DNA of 64,000 nucleotides from Niveispirillum sp048066115 (GTDB lineage Bacteria > Pseudomonadota > Alphaproteobacteria > Azospirillales > Azospirillaceae), in assembly GCF_048066115.1 (NCBI RefSeq), contig NZ_JBLTYX010000017.1:1-64000 (forward strand). The letters run 5' to 3'. Both the position numbers and the translations under genes were made by a program. The notes under the pieces were generated by a model. It was not told where the DNA came from, did not search any database, and saw only the letters and a list, made by a program, of their open reading frames with translations. Positions 1 through 8,962 of this stretch are shown here, in pieces (within the stretch, counting starts at the first letter, position 1; each line of letters opens with the position of its first letter).

Positions 1-42
1 AATCCCGCCATGGGTGACGCACATGAACCGATGAGAGAAGGC

Positions 43-723
43 ATGAGGATACTGATAATCGAGGATGATCCAAAGATAAGCGCCTATATCGGAAAAGGCC
101 TTAAGGAGGCCGGGCACGCCATCGACCTTGCCGAAGATGGCGAAACGGGCCTTCATCTCGCATCGACCGAAAAATACGACGTCCTGATCGTTGATCGCAT
201 GGTACCGAAACTTGACGGGCTTTCGATTGTAAGGACCCTGCGTGGCAGCGGCAACCTGACGGGCGTTCTGATCCTGAGCTCCCTGGGTGATGTCGATGAC
301 AGGGTGGCCGGCCTGCGCTCCGGTGGCGACGATTATCTCGTCAAGCCTTTCGCCTTCATCGAACTTCTGGCCCGCGCCGAGGCGTTGGGCCGGCGCGCTT
401 CATCCCCGCCGTCGGCGCAGTCGACCCTGCTCAAGGCAGGTGATCTGGAGATGGACCTGCTGGCACGGAAGGTCCGTCGCGCCGGCAAGCCTATCGAACT
501 GCAGGCCCGCGAATTCCGCCTGCTGGAATATCTGCTGAAGTTCAAAGGCCAACTCGTCACACGCACCATGTTGCTGGAGGGTGTCTGGGATTATCATTTC
601 GACCCGCAAACCAGCGTGATCGACGTTCATATCAGCCGCCTGCGCAAGAAGCTGGGTGATACGGGCAATACTCTCATCAAGACGGTGCGCGGTGCTGGAT
701 ATATCATCGACAACGGTTTCTAG
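43..723 (+). CDS. OmpR-family response regulator
   Basis: Cytoplasmic two-component response regulator of about 226 residues. The receiver domain has the acidic pair in IIEDDPK near the N-terminus, the phospho-acceptor Asp at about residue 51 (VLIVDRM) and the conserved Lys in VKPF. The C-terminal winged-helix domain carries the OmpR-type block with DVHISRLRKKL and TVRGAGY. An upstream in-frame ATG at position 10 exists, but the receiver fold begins directly at MRILIIEDD, so the ATG at 43 is preferred. It overlaps the histidine kinase gene that follows, so the two form one operon and almost certainly a cognate pair. The signal sensed cannot be read from sequence. The lipid-modification operon just downstream is an obvious candidate target. 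Confidence 0.93.
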   Translation: MRILIIEDDPKISAYIGKGLKEAGHAIDLAEDGETGLHLASTEKYDVLIVDRMVPKLDGLSIVRTLRGSGNLTGVLILSSLGDVDDRVAGLRSGGDDYLVKPFAFIELLARAEALGRRASSPPSAQSTLLKAGDLEMDLLARKVRRAGKPIELQAREFRLLEYLLKFKGQLVTRTMLLEGVWDYHFDPQTSVIDVHISRLRKKLGDTGNTLIKTVRGAGYIIDNGF

Positions 724-2044
724 GCGCTACATTGACAGCTCCAGCTTCAAGATGGCGATGCTGTTCACGGTGCTGATGGCCGTGTCGGCTTCCATCCTCG
801 GCTATTTCCTGATCGATGCCGGCCGGCGCGATTTCCTGCGAGAGACGGAAGCCGCCATCGATATCGAGATCAGCATGGTCTCCGGCCTTGAAAACACCCA
901 GGGCCAGCTGGTCCTCTATATCCAGCGCCGCGCCAAGGACGACCAGGTCGTTCGCTTCCGTTACGAGGATGAGGGCGGCAGGCTGCTGGGCGGCACAATC
1001 GATCCGATGCCGGGCGCCGTGGGAAAGGTCGCTGAGGGCGTTCTGCGCTTCGATCTGGAGACCAGCCATGGCAAGCAGGCATTCGCGGCGAAGATCCATA
1101 CGTTCCAGGACGGGTCGCGCATCATCGTCGCCCGCAACGTGCATGAACTCATCGTCAGCTACGAGCGCCTGAAACATCTCAGCGGGCTGATGATGTCGCT
1201 CATGCTCTGCGTCGTGCTTGTCAGCTTCGGCATCAGCCATTTCGTCGTCAGCCGCATCAACCGCATCGCCTTCACCGCGCGCCGGATCATCGAAACCGGC
1301 GACCTGTCCCAACGCCTGCCGATCGACAGCCGCTGGGACGATCTCTCCAACCTGTCGGAGATGCTCAACGGCTTCCTGACCAGGATCGAGGATCTGATGA
1401 ATGGCGCGCGGGAGGTGAGCAACAATATCGCCCACGACCTGCGCACTCCGTTGAGCGGCCTTCGCAGCGACATCGAGGCAATGAAGGGCCGTCCGGTCGA
1501 CGATCAGCAGATCGACGCCTTGCTGGCCGATGCCGACCGCGTCCTTGCGGTGTTCCACGCCCTGTTGCGCATCACCAATATCGAGAAGGGCAAGCGCAGC
1601 AGCTTTATGGGCGATGTCGATCTGGGAGAGGTCGTCCAGGATGTCGCCGAGCTTTATGAGCCTGTCGCCGAGGAAGCGGACATCCGACTTGAGGTGATGG
1701 CGGCATCCCCGGCCATCATCCGGGGTGACAGGGACCTGCTGTTCCAGCTTTTCGCGAATATCGTCGACAATGCGATCAAGTTCGCGCCGGGGGGATCGGT
1801 CATCCGCCTTCATGCGGGCGCTGAGGCGGGCCGGATTGTCGCCTTCGTCGAAGACCGGGGACCGGGCATTCCGGAACCGGAGAAGGAGAAGGTCTTCAAG
1901 CATTTCTATCGCGGGGACGCCAGTCGCAGCACGCCCGGCAACGGGCTGGGGCTGAGCCTGGTGCGGGCCGTGGCGATGCAGCACCAGGCACACATCGCGC
2001 TTGAAGATGCGCAACCCGGCCTGCGCGTGAAGATCACGTTCTAA
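692..2044 (+). CDS. Sensor histidine kinase, HAMP-containing
   Basis: Inner-membrane histidine kinase of about 450 residues. The order is an N-terminal transmembrane helix (MAMLFTVLMAVSASILGYFL), a periplasmic sensor loop of roughly 110 residues, a second helix (LMMSLMLCVVLVSFGISHF), a HAMP linker, a HisKA domain with the phospho-acceptor His in NNIAHDLRTPL, and a HATPase_c domain with N-box NIVDNAIKFAP and G-boxes DRGPGIP and GNGLGLSL. The start is uncertain: GTG at 692 overlaps the response regulator end and leaves a short cytoplasmic lead before helix 1. ATG at 752 and ATG at 656 are alternatives. It pairs with the response regulator in front. Confidence 0.9.
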   Translation: MLDISSTTVSRRYIDSSSFKMAMLFTVLMAVSASILGYFLIDAGRRDFLRETEAAIDIEISMVSGLENTQGQLVLYIQRRAKDDQVVRFRYEDEGGRLLGGTIDPMPGAVGKVAEGVLRFDLETSHGKQAFAAKIHTFQDGSRIIVARNVHELIVSYERLKHLSGLMMSLMLCVVLVSFGISHFVVSRINRIAFTARRIIETGDLSQRLPIDSRWDDLSNLSEMLNGFLTRIEDLMNGAREVSNNIAHDLRTPLSGLRSDIEAMKGRPVDDQQIDALLADADRVLAVFHALLRITNIEKGKRSSFMGDVDLGEVVQDVAELYEPVAEEADIRLEVMAASPAIIRGDRDLLFQLFANIVDNAIKFAPGGSVIRLHAGAEAGRIVAFVEDRGPGIPEPEKEKVFKHFYRGDASRSTPGNGLGLSLVRAVAMQHQAHIALEDAQPGLRVKITF

Positions 2045-2105
2045 CCTTACCAATATTTTAGAAACGGGTAAGTTGGCGGCGATGGCATGTGCCGTAAGGT
2101 TGGCG
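2043..2105 (+). promoter_or_regulatory. Candidate response-regulator sites upstream of the lipid operon
   Basis: The 89-bp gap between the kinase stop and the oxidoreductase start holds three related boxes: AACCTTAC overlapping the kinase stop codon (inverted orientation), GTAAGTTGGCGG at 2068-2079 and GTAAGGTTGGCG at 2094-2105 (direct orientation). OmpR-class regulators typically bind repeated half-sites, so this could be the cognate regulator's target. This is inference; no clear -35/-10 pair was recognised here. Confidence 0.35.
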
Positions 2106-2133
2106 AAGGCGACAACCGGCATGCTGGCGGATA

Positions 2134-3402
2134 ATGGGTTCGGACATCAAGAAGATCGCGGTGATCGGGACGGGGATTTCCGGCCTGGGGGCGGCATCGC
2201 TCCTCCACCCCCGGCACGACATCACGGTCTATGAGAAGAACGATTATATCGGCGGCCATAGCCGGACGATAAAGGTTGCCACCAGGGACGGCATCATCCC
2301 GGTCGATACCGGCTTCATCGTGTTCAACAAGCGCAACTACCCGCTGTTGACCCGCCTGTTCCAGCATCTGGATGTGCCGATTGTCGAAAGCGACATGTCG
2401 TTCGGTACCAGCATTGAGGATGGCTGGCTTGAGTATGGCACCCGCAGGACCGCCGATTTCTTCGCCCAGAAAAGAAACCTGCTGCGGCCGGCCTTCTGGG
2501 GCATGGTCGCCGACATCCTGAAATTCAACAAGAAGGCGGGCGCCTATCTTTCCGCGCCCCCCACCTTCACGCTGGGCGAATGCCTGGACGAACTGGGCAT
2601 GGGGCTCTGGTTCCGTCGATATTACCTGCTGGCCATGGGGGGAGCCATCTGGAGCACGCCGCTGGACGAGATGCTGAAATTCCCGGCCTCCACCTTCGTC
2701 CGCTTTTTCGACAATCACGGTCTTCTGACCATCGACGAGCATCCGCAATGGTACACGGTGGCGGGCGGCAGCCACGAATATATCCGCCGCCTGGCGGCCC
2801 CGTTCATGGACAGGATCAACCTGGGTCGCGGCGTCACCAGGACGTGGCGGACCGGCGATGGCGTCGTTGTCCAGGACGACCGGGGAGGCCACGCGATCTA
2901 TGATGAGGTGGTTTTCGCCTGCCATGCGGATCAGGCGCTGGCGATGATGGCCGACGCCGATACCGGCGAGCGGGAGATCCTGTCCGCCTTCCGCTATCAA
3001 CCCAACCGCGCCGTCCTGCACAGCGACACCAGCTTCATGCCCCGGCGCCGGCAAGCCTGGGCAAGCTGGGTTTATCTTTCACAAGACAGGGGTGTCGATA
3101 ATCCCGGCATGTCGTTGAGCTACTGGATGAACAACCTGCAGCCGCTTGCCACCGACCAGACCTTGATCGTCACGCTCAATCCCGGCCGCGAGCCCGATCC
3201 GGCCCTCGTCCACAATGAGCACCTGTTCGAGCATCCGGTTTTCGATGCCGCCGCGATCGGCAGCCAGGCCCGGATCGACGAGATCCAGGGGCGTAACCGC
3301 CTCTGGTTCTGCGGTGCCTATCAGCGCTACGGCTTTCACGAGGACGGGCTTGGCAGCGCGGTCGGCGTGGCGCGGCGCATGGGGATCGATCCGCCATGGT
3401 GA
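2134..3402 (+). CDS. FAD-dependent oxidoreductase of the amine-oxidase-like family (DUF1365-linked)
   Basis: A 422-residue flavoprotein. The N-terminus has the dinucleotide-binding fold VIGTGISGLGAASLL followed by the acidic residue ending strand 2 (VYEKND), then GGHSRT, typical of the amine-oxidase/protoporphyrinogen-oxidase-like superfamily. The C-terminus has the second FAD contact LWFCGAYQRYGFHEDGLGSA. There is no signal peptide or membrane segment. It is the first gene of a seven-gene operon and its last codons overlap the DUF1365 gene. In other proteobacteria this family sits with DUF1365 and a cfa-type methyltransferase, and is thought to oxidise or desaturate phospholipid acyl chains before or after methylation. 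The exact reaction is not known from sequence. Confidence 0.88.
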   Translation: MGSDIKKIAVIGTGISGLGAASLLHPRHDITVYEKNDYIGGHSRTIKVATRDGIIPVDTGFIVFNKRNYPLLTRLFQHLDVPIVESDMSFGTSIEDGWLEYGTRRTADFFAQKRNLLRPAFWGMVADILKFNKKAGAYLSAPPTFTLGECLDELGMGLWFRRYYLLAMGGAIWSTPLDEMLKFPASTFVRFFDNHGLLTIDEHPQWYTVAGGSHEYIRRLAAPFMDRINLGRGVTRTWRTGDGVVVQDDRGGHAIYDEVVFACHADQALAMMADADTGEREILSAFRYQPNRAVLHSDTSFMPRRRQAWASWVYLSQDRGVDNPGMSLSYWMNNLQPLATDQTLIVTLNPGREPDPALVHNEHLFEHPVFDAAAIGSQARIDEIQGRNRLWFCGAYQRYGFHEDGLGSAVGVARRMGIDPPW

Positions 3403-4232
3403 CCGTGCCGCAGCTCTACACCGCCAAGGTCATGCATAAGAGGCTTTTCCCGAAGGAGAACGCCTTTCATTACGGTGTCTATTACCTTGTCCTGCCCCTG
3501 CCGGCCGCACCCGTTCCAGGGCGGCTTGTCCGTTTTCACGCCGCCGACCTGGGCCGGCGCGATGGCGACGATCCGACACAATGGGTCCAGAATATCCTGG
3601 AAGATTACGGCTTGAACGGCATAACGCAAAGCATCGCCCTGGTCACGATGCCCCGTGTCCTGGGCTATGTTTTCAATCCCGTCAGCTTCTACCTGTGCCT
3701 TGACTTGGCTGGGGGCCTGAGGGCCGTGCTGTGCGAGGTCCACAATACGTTTGGCGAGCAGCATAGTTACCTTTGTGCCCATCCGGATCGTGCGCCGATC
3801 ACCGCTGGCGACCGGCTGGAGGCGGAAAAGCTTTTCCATGTTTCGCCCTTCCTGCACCGATCCGGGACCTACAGTTTCCGGTTCGATCTGACGGCCGACC
3901 AGCTTGGTATCTGGATCGATCATTATGACGCGGACGGCAGGAAGCAGTTGGTCACGTCGCTGACCGGCACCTTCGCGCCTTTAACCCCCGCGCGCCTGCG
4001 CGCGGCCTTCTGGCGGCATCCGCTGGTGGCGCTGAAAGCGATGGCGCTCATCCACCTGCAGGCGCTGAAGCTGGTGGTGAAGGGCATCCCGCACATGTCA
4101 AAGCCAGCACAATTCCCGCAAAGGGTCACCACCACCCGCAGTCTTTGTCCGACACGGAACGACGGCCCCCTCCTGCGCATCGTGGAACAGATGCCGGAAA
4201 GCGAACTGCAAAGAGGCATCGACAATGTTTGA
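3396..4232 (+). CDS. DUF1365 family protein
   Basis: A 278-residue DUF1365 protein. Family hallmarks are YTAKVMHKRLFPKENAFHYGVYY near the N-terminus (the KVxHxRxxPxxHxFxY type motif), LVTMPRVLGYVFNPVSFYLC, and CEVHNTFGEQHSY. The biochemical function of DUF1365 is not established; its near-invariant pairing with a flavin oxidoreductase and a cyclopropane-type methyltransferase points to acyl-lipid modification. The start overlaps the preceding gene by 7 bp and the end overlaps the next by 8 bp, implying translational coupling. Confidence 0.88.
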   Translation: MVTVPQLYTAKVMHKRLFPKENAFHYGVYYLVLPLPAAPVPGRLVRFHAADLGRRDGDDPTQWVQNILEDYGLNGITQSIALVTMPRVLGYVFNPVSFYLCLDLAGGLRAVLCEVHNTFGEQHSYLCAHPDRAPITAGDRLEAEKLFHVSPFLHRSGTYSFRFDLTADQLGIWIDHYDADGRKQLVTSLTGTFAPLTPARLRAAFWRHPLVALKAMALIHLQALKLVVKGIPHMSKPAQFPQRVTTTRSLCPTRNDGPLLRIVEQMPESELQRGIDNV

Positions 4233-5385
4233 CCGACATATAGTGGATCAGTTCTTTGCAGCCCTTGACCATATTGAATATGGATCGGTCACCGTGCGCG
4301 CGCCCAATGGCCGGACGCATGCCGCCCAGGGAACCGGGGAAGGGGCACATGCCCGGCTGGACATCCATGACTGGCGGGTGATCGGCATGATGGTCCGCCA
4401 CGGCGATGTCGCACTGGCGGAAGCCTACCGCGACGGATTGTGGGATTCTCCCGATCCGACGCAGCTGTTCCTGTTCGGCCTGCAGAACCAGGCCGTGCTT
4501 GACCGCTACATCCATGGAAGTGCCTTCGGCCGGCTGGCCGCCCGCGTTGGCCATCTCTTCACCCGCAACACCGTGCGCGGCAGCAGAAGGAACATCCACG
4601 CGCATTACGATCTCGGCAATGATTTCTACGCGCTGTGGCTGGACCCTTCGATGACCTATTCGGCGGCGATCTTCAGCGATGGGGGCGACAATCTGTACGA
4701 CGCGCAGATGCGCAAGTACGACCGGATGATCGACCGGCTGGGCCAGTCCGGCAGCCTTCTGGAAATCGGCTGCGGCTGGGGCGGGTTCGCGCAGCGGGCG
4801 CTACGGCGGGGCGACTATACCATCAAGGGGCTGACGATTTCCAAGGCGCAGCATGAGTTCGCCACCAGCCGCATCGGCGGGGACGCAGTCATCGCGCTGG
4901 AAGATTACCGGCATCAGAACGGTCTTTATGACCAGATCGTCTCCATCGAGATGTTCGAGGCCGTGGGGGAGAAGTTCTGGCCCGTCTATTTTGCGAAGCT
5001 GAAATCCCTGCTGGCCGGCAAGGGCAAGGCCATGGTGCAGACCATCACCATCGCCGACGCCCATTTCGACCGCTACCGCAGCGGCGGCGACGCCATCCGC
5101 AGTTTCATCTTCCCCGGCGGCATGTTGCCATCCCCCTCGCGTTTCCGCGCCGAAAGCGTGAAAGCCGGCCTTCGCGTGATCGATGAATTCGCCTTCGGCG
5201 GCGACTACGCGCTGACGCTGTCGCACTGGCTGAAGAATTTCGACGCCAGGGTAGCAGAAGTAAAGGCCATGGGATTTGATGAGCAATTCATCCGCATGTG
5301 GCGGTTTTACCTGACATGCTGCATCGCGGCTTTCCGGCACGGCAGGATCGACGTGATGCAATGGGAGCTGCAGCATGCGAAATAG
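4225..5385 (+). CDS. Cyclopropane-fatty-acyl-phospholipid synthase family methyltransferase
   Basis: A 386-residue S-adenosylmethionine-dependent methyltransferase of the CFA synthase family. These enzymes transfer a methyl(ene) group to the double bond of an unsaturated phospholipid acyl chain at the inner membrane. Visible are the entry motif HYDLGNDFYALWLDPSMTYS, the SAM-binding glycine loop LEIGCGWGGFA, LTISKAQHEFA, and the family block MFEAVGEKFWPVYF. Its operon partners (oxidoreductase, DUF1365, DUF3833) match the recurring set that differs from the stand-alone cfa gene. The product is therefore more likely a modified acyl chain (methylated, or furan/cyclopropane type) than the classical cyclopropane alone. 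That refinement is inference. Confidence 0.9.
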   Translation: MFDRHIVDQFFAALDHIEYGSVTVRAPNGRTHAAQGTGEGAHARLDIHDWRVIGMMVRHGDVALAEAYRDGLWDSPDPTQLFLFGLQNQAVLDRYIHGSAFGRLAARVGHLFTRNTVRGSRRNIHAHYDLGNDFYALWLDPSMTYSAAIFSDGGDNLYDAQMRKYDRMIDRLGQSGSLLEIGCGWGGFAQRALRRGDYTIKGLTISKAQHEFATSRIGGDAVIALEDYRHQNGLYDQIVSIEMFEAVGEKFWPVYFAKLKSLLAGKGKAMVQTITIADAHFDRYRSGGDAIRSFIFPGGMLPSPSRFRAESVKAGLRVIDEFAFGGDYALTLSHWLKNFDARVAEVKAMGFDEQFIRMWRFYLTCCIAAFRHGRIDVMQWELQHAK

Positions 5386-5890
5386 GATCGGTATATTGCT
5401 GGGCCTGCTCCTCTACGCTCAGGGTGCCGTTGCCATGGAGCCGGCGGCGGCCCTGGTCCCGAACGCCGCCATGGTCGGACGCGGCGTCCTCTCATATGCC
5501 TTCTGGGATGTGTATGAGGCGAGGCTTTATGCGCCGGAGGGAAACTGGGTCTCCACCAAGCCCCATGTCCTTTCGATCACCTATTTCCGCACCATCAACG
5601 GCCGGGACATCGCCGACAGATCGGTGCAGGAGATGCGCAAACAGGGCTTTACCGACGAGGTCAAGCTCGCGGCGTGGAACACGCAGCTGAAGGCCATCCT
5701 TCCTGACGTGAGGGATGGCACGGTCCTGTCCGCGGTTCGCCTGCCCGGCATGCAGACGAATTTCTATCATGGGACCGACGCGATCGGCACGATCAAGGGT
5801 GATGAATTCGGCAGCCTCTTCTTTGGCATCTGGCTGGGCGAGGCGACATCGGAACCCGGGTTGCGCCGCGCCCTGCTGGGGCTGCCATGA
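5375..5890 (+). CDS. Chalcone-isomerase-like domain protein, exported
   Basis: A 171-residue protein with an N-terminal signal peptide (MRNRIGILLGLLLYAQGAVAM) followed by a chalcone-isomerase-like fold. Evidence is GVLSYAFWDVYEARLYAPEG, the basic/hydrophobic core, and the terminal FGSLFFGIWLGEATSEPGLRRALLG, which closely follows the bacterial Chalcone_3 family. Bacterial members are not flavonoid enzymes; the fold binds fatty acids in plant relatives, which fits a periplasmic lipid-binding role. It overlaps the cfa-like gene by 11 bp and the MFS gene by 4 bp. Confidence 0.8.
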   Translation: MRNRIGILLGLLLYAQGAVAMEPAAALVPNAAMVGRGVLSYAFWDVYEARLYAPEGNWVSTKPHVLSITYFRTINGRDIADRSVQEMRKQGFTDEVKLAAWNTQLKAILPDVRDGTVLSAVRLPGMQTNFYHGTDAIGTIKGDEFGSLFFGIWLGEATSEPGLRRALLGLP

Positions 5891-7212
5891 CCGCCTGCGC
5901 GATTAACGGGAAATCCCTGCTCCGGTACGGCTTCATCGCTTTGCCCGTGGCTTTCGCCGGCTTTCCGCTTTATGTCCTCGCCCCGGATCTCTATGCCACG
6001 CGCCATGGCCTTTCGCTGACCTTGCTGGGCACGCTGCTGCTGGCGATCCGACTTGTCGATGCGGTGCAGGACCCGGTGATAGGCTGGCTGACGGACAGGT
6101 TGCGGGGCCGGTTCAACCGGCTGGTCACGGCGGCCGGTTTGGTACTTTGTGTCTCCGTGCTCGGGCTTTTCAACGGCCCGTTTCTGACGCCGGCGCTGTG
6201 GTTCACCCTGTGTATGGTCGTGGCGGTCAGCGCCTACAGCGTCCTGACCATCGTCCTGGGCGCGCAGGCGACATTATGGACGGCTGACAGGGACGACCAG
6301 ACAAGGATCGCCGGCGCGCGCGAGGGATTTGGACTGGTAGGACTTGTCGTTGCCGTATCGATGCCGGCGATCCTGTCCCAGTTCACGAAACCCGACCATG
6401 CATATTGGTGGTATGGCGCCATCCTCACCATCCTGATGCTGGCGGGTATCGCCGGCTTCTCGAAGGTCTCGGCCCGCGTGGCCGCATCGGTGCCTGTCAT
6501 AGGGAATGGTGGCGCATCGCCTTTCCAAGCATTGCGGACCCTGCCCCGTGAAAGCCGGCGGCTTCTGGCGGTGTATGGCCTCGGCATGCTCGCATCCAGC
6601 ATTCCGGCCGTTCTTGTGATTTTCTATGTACGCGACCGGCTTGACGCAGAACACCTGACAGGCCCGTTCCTTCTGCTCTATTTCCTTTCAGGTGCGATGA
6701 CCATGCCGCTGTGGCGGCATCTGACCGGGCATGTCGGCAAGTACGGGGCCTGGGCTCTCTCCCATCTTCTGGCCGTGGCAGGGTTGCTTGGGGCGTTCTT
6801 CCTAGGTTCAGGGGATATCTGGGGATATGCGGCCGTATGCGCCCTGTCGGGTCTGGCGTTGGGTGCCGACCTGACGCTACCGCCGTCCATACTGGCCGAC
6901 CATGTCCATGATCGGGGAAACCAGGCATTCTCGGCAACGCATTACGCGTTCCTGGCCTTCATATCGAAAGCCAGCCTCGCGCTCGCCTCCGCCATTGCGC
7001 TGCCGGTGCTGGACATTGCTGGCTTCCAACCGAAGGCGGCCAATTCTGGCAACGCCCTCATGGCGCTTTCCGCCACCTATGCACTCCTTCCCTGCCTGTT
7101 GAAGCTGATGGCGGCGGGTTTGCTGTACGTCTTTTTCATCCGGGCCGAAACAGGAGGACATGATGAGAATCGTCAAGATCATAGCAACCGTGGGGGTTGT
7201 TCTCATGATTAG
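5887..7212 (+). CDS. MFS transporter, GPH-like
   Basis: A 441-residue polytopic inner-membrane protein with about 12 hydrophobic helices and the loop IGWLTDRLRGRFNR, which resembles the D-x-x-x-D/R-R-R loop of MFS and glycoside-pentoside-hexuronide carriers. MFS members recur in DUF1365/cfa/DUF3833 clusters, so its substrate is probably a lipid precursor or related metabolite rather than a sugar; the substrate is not predictable. Its 3' end overlaps the DUF3833 gene by 53 bp, unusually long, so the start of that gene may be translated by re-initiation. Confidence 0.85.
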   Translation: MTACAINGKSLLRYGFIALPVAFAGFPLYVLAPDLYATRHGLSLTLLGTLLLAIRLVDAVQDPVIGWLTDRLRGRFNRLVTAAGLVLCVSVLGLFNGPFLTPALWFTLCMVVAVSAYSVLTIVLGAQATLWTADRDDQTRIAGAREGFGLVGLVVAVSMPAILSQFTKPDHAYWWYGAILTILMLAGIAGFSKVSARVAASVPVIGNGGASPFQALRTLPRESRRLLAVYGLGMLASSIPAVLVIFYVRDRLDAEHLTGPFLLLYFLSGAMTMPLWRHLTGHVGKYGAWALSHLLAVAGLLGAFFLGSGDIWGYAAVCALSGLALGADLTLPPSILADHVHDRGNQAFSATHYAFLAFISKASLALASAIALPVLDIAGFQPKAANSGNALMALSATYALLPCLLKLMAAGLLYVFFIRAETGGHDENRQDHSNRGGCSHD

Positions 7213-7696
7213 CGGCTGTGCCAGGAACAATCTCGACCATTACGCGGGCACGACCCCCCAGGCCGATATCAGGGAATATTTCAACGGTCCCATCAAAGCC
7301 TGGGGCATCGTCCAGGACTGGCGGGGCCGCGTCGTGCGCCGGTTCGACATCCACATGGTTGGACAGTGGGATGGGGATGTCGGCACGCTGACCGAAAATT
7401 TCGACTATTATGATGGCGAAAAGCAGCAGCGTGTCTGGACGATAACGAAGCTGCCCGACGGCACCTATCAGGGAACGGCGTCGGACATCATCGACAAGGC
7501 CACCGGCAAGGCCGTGGGCAGTGCGGTGCGATGGGACTATGTCATGGATCTTCCGGTCGATGACACGACCTACCGCATCCGCTTCGACGACTGGATGTGG
7601 GCCATGAATGACGACGTCCTGATCAACCGCTCCTACCTGAAGAAGTTCGGCATCACCGTCTCGGAACTCACCATCTTCATGCAGAAGCAGAAATGA
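7160..7696 (+). CDS. DUF3833 family lipoprotein
   Basis: A 178-residue protein with a lipoprotein signal: a hydrophobic stretch ending in the lipobox ISGC, acylated Cys at residue 20. The mature part matches DUF3833: DIREYFNGPIKAWGIVQD, RRFDIHMVGQWDGDVGTLTE, and the terminal aromatic block RFDDWMWAMNDDVLINR. It probably sits in the periplasmic leaflet of the outer or inner membrane. Its biochemical role is unknown. The start lies inside the MFS reading frame in another frame, and the 3' end overlaps the SDR gene by 4 bp. Confidence 0.87.
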   Translation: MMRIVKIIATVGVVLMISGCARNNLDHYAGTTPQADIREYFNGPIKAWGIVQDWRGRVVRRFDIHMVGQWDGDVGTLTENFDYYDGEKQQRVWTITKLPDGTYQGTASDIIDKATGKAVGSAVRWDYVMDLPVDDTTYRIRFDDWMWAMNDDVLINRSYLKKFGITVSELTIFMQKQK

Positions 7697-8457
7697 CAGA
7701 CAAAGGCGATTACGCTGGACAGGTCGTCTGGATCGTCGGGGCCAGCAGCGGCATCGGAGCGGCCCTGGCCCGGGAGCTTGGCGCGCGTGGTGCCGTTCTG
7801 GCGCTTTCGGCACGTCGCAAGGACGAACTTGAGAAGCTGCGCGCGGAGGTCGGGCCCCAGCACAAGGTTTTCGTCCTGGACCTCACGGATACCGACACGA
7901 CCTTGCGCACGGCCCAGGCGGTACGCGCCACCTTCGGCCGCATTGATCGCGTCGTTTTCCTGGCTGCCGCCTACGTGCCGATGAAAATGGACGCGCTCGA
8001 TCTTGCCGTCACCAAGGCCATCGTCGATATCAACCTGACGGCTGCGTTCAACCTTGTTCAAGCCGTGCTGCGTGTCTTAAAACCACAGGCAACAAAAGGC
8101 CAGATCGCCCTTTGCGGCAGCGTCGCGGGTTTCATCGGCCTGCCCGGCGGCCAGCCCTACAGCGCAACCAAGGCGGCAATCACCAACCTCGCAGAAAGCC
8201 TCCATGCCGAATTCAGGGATGTGATTGATATCAAGCTGATCAGTCCAGGATTTGTGCGCACGCCGCTGACCGACAAGAATAATTTCGACATGCCAATGAT
8301 CATCGAACCCGAACAGGCTGCAAAAGAAATAGCTGATGGCCTGCTTTCTCGCCGCTTTGAAATCCACTTTCCCAAAAGATTCACTACCCTGCTTAAAGTC
8401 CTTCAGGTACTTCCCTATTCACTTTCTCTAAGACTGACACACAGGATGAAAACTTAA
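7693..8457 (+). CDS. Short-chain dehydrogenase/reductase
   Basis: A 254-residue cytoplasmic SDR. It shows the cofactor loop GASSGIGAALA, catalytic Ser in LCGSVAGF, and catalytic Tyr/Lys in YSATKAA. ARRKDEL after the second strand suggests NADP(H) preference through basic residues. It is the last gene of the lipid operon, overlapping DUF3833 by 4 bp. Members in such clusters probably reduce or oxidise a keto/hydroxy group on the acyl intermediate, but the substrate is not shown by sequence. An IS end lies only 8 bp beyond its stop, so the operon end has been reshaped by insertion. Confidence 0.9.
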   Translation: MTDKGDYAGQVVWIVGASSGIGAALARELGARGAVLALSARRKDELEKLRAEVGPQHKVFVLDLTDTDTTLRTAQAVRATFGRIDRVVFLAAAYVPMKMDALDLAVTKAIVDINLTAAFNLVQAVLRVLKPQATKGQIALCGSVAGFIGLPGGQPYSATKAAITNLAESLHAEFRDVIDIKLISPGFVRTPLTDKNNFDMPMIIEPEQAAKEIADGLLSRRFEIHFPKRFTTLLKVLQVLPYSLSLRLTHRMKT

Positions 8458-8465
8458 CAAGACTA

Positions 8466-8962
8466 GGGTCTGTTGAGATTCATCGGCTGTGTATGACGAC
8501 AACGGCGAGATAGATTGCGGCTGAGAAGCCTGTATCGGTTTTGTCGGCTCGCATGGCGATGCGCTTGAACTCCTTGAGTTTACAGAAGAAATTCTCGATG
8601 AGGTGCCGCCATTTGTAGATGTCGGCATCGATGTCGAGCTTCTGCTTCCGCCTGGAATGCTGGGAGATGACGACCTTGGCGCCACGTTGGTTGAGTTCGG
8701 CAATAATGGCGTTGCTGTCGAAGGCCTTGTCGGCAATCAAACCATCGAATTGCAGGCCATCGAACCCAGCGGGATCGATCAGCTTGTCATACATTGTCGA
8801 TCCTCCTTTGGCGCGCAATCCACACTTGCCGGAACGCTTCACGCTCCAGATGATCGGGGAGCTGTGTTTGCCAATCAAGGCGCCGCGCAAGCGATCCAGC
8901 GCAGCAGCGAGACGGTCAGGAAGCTCGGGGGGCGGGATAGGGGGCATGGTGTCGTCCTGCAT
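8466..8962 (-). pseudogene. Truncated IS5-family transposase and one IS end
   Basis: The minus-strand reading frame (stop at 8480) keeps the C-terminal part of an IS5-type DDE transposase: LIADKAFDSNAIIAELNQRG carries the second Asp and the block around RHLIENFFCKLKEFKR carries the catalytic Glu. The N-terminal half with the first catalytic Asp is absent, and the upstream residues do not resemble a transposase. The terminal repeat GGGTCTGTTGAGATTCA at 8466-8482 contains the stop codon, and it abuts CTAG, a target typical of the IS427 branch. No second terminal repeat was found, so the element is a dead remnant. Confidence 0.8.

Noticed and set aside
704..2122. A 472-codon minus-strand frame opposite the histidine kinase
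   Set aside because: The kinase carries all expected domain motifs; the opposite frame is a shadow.
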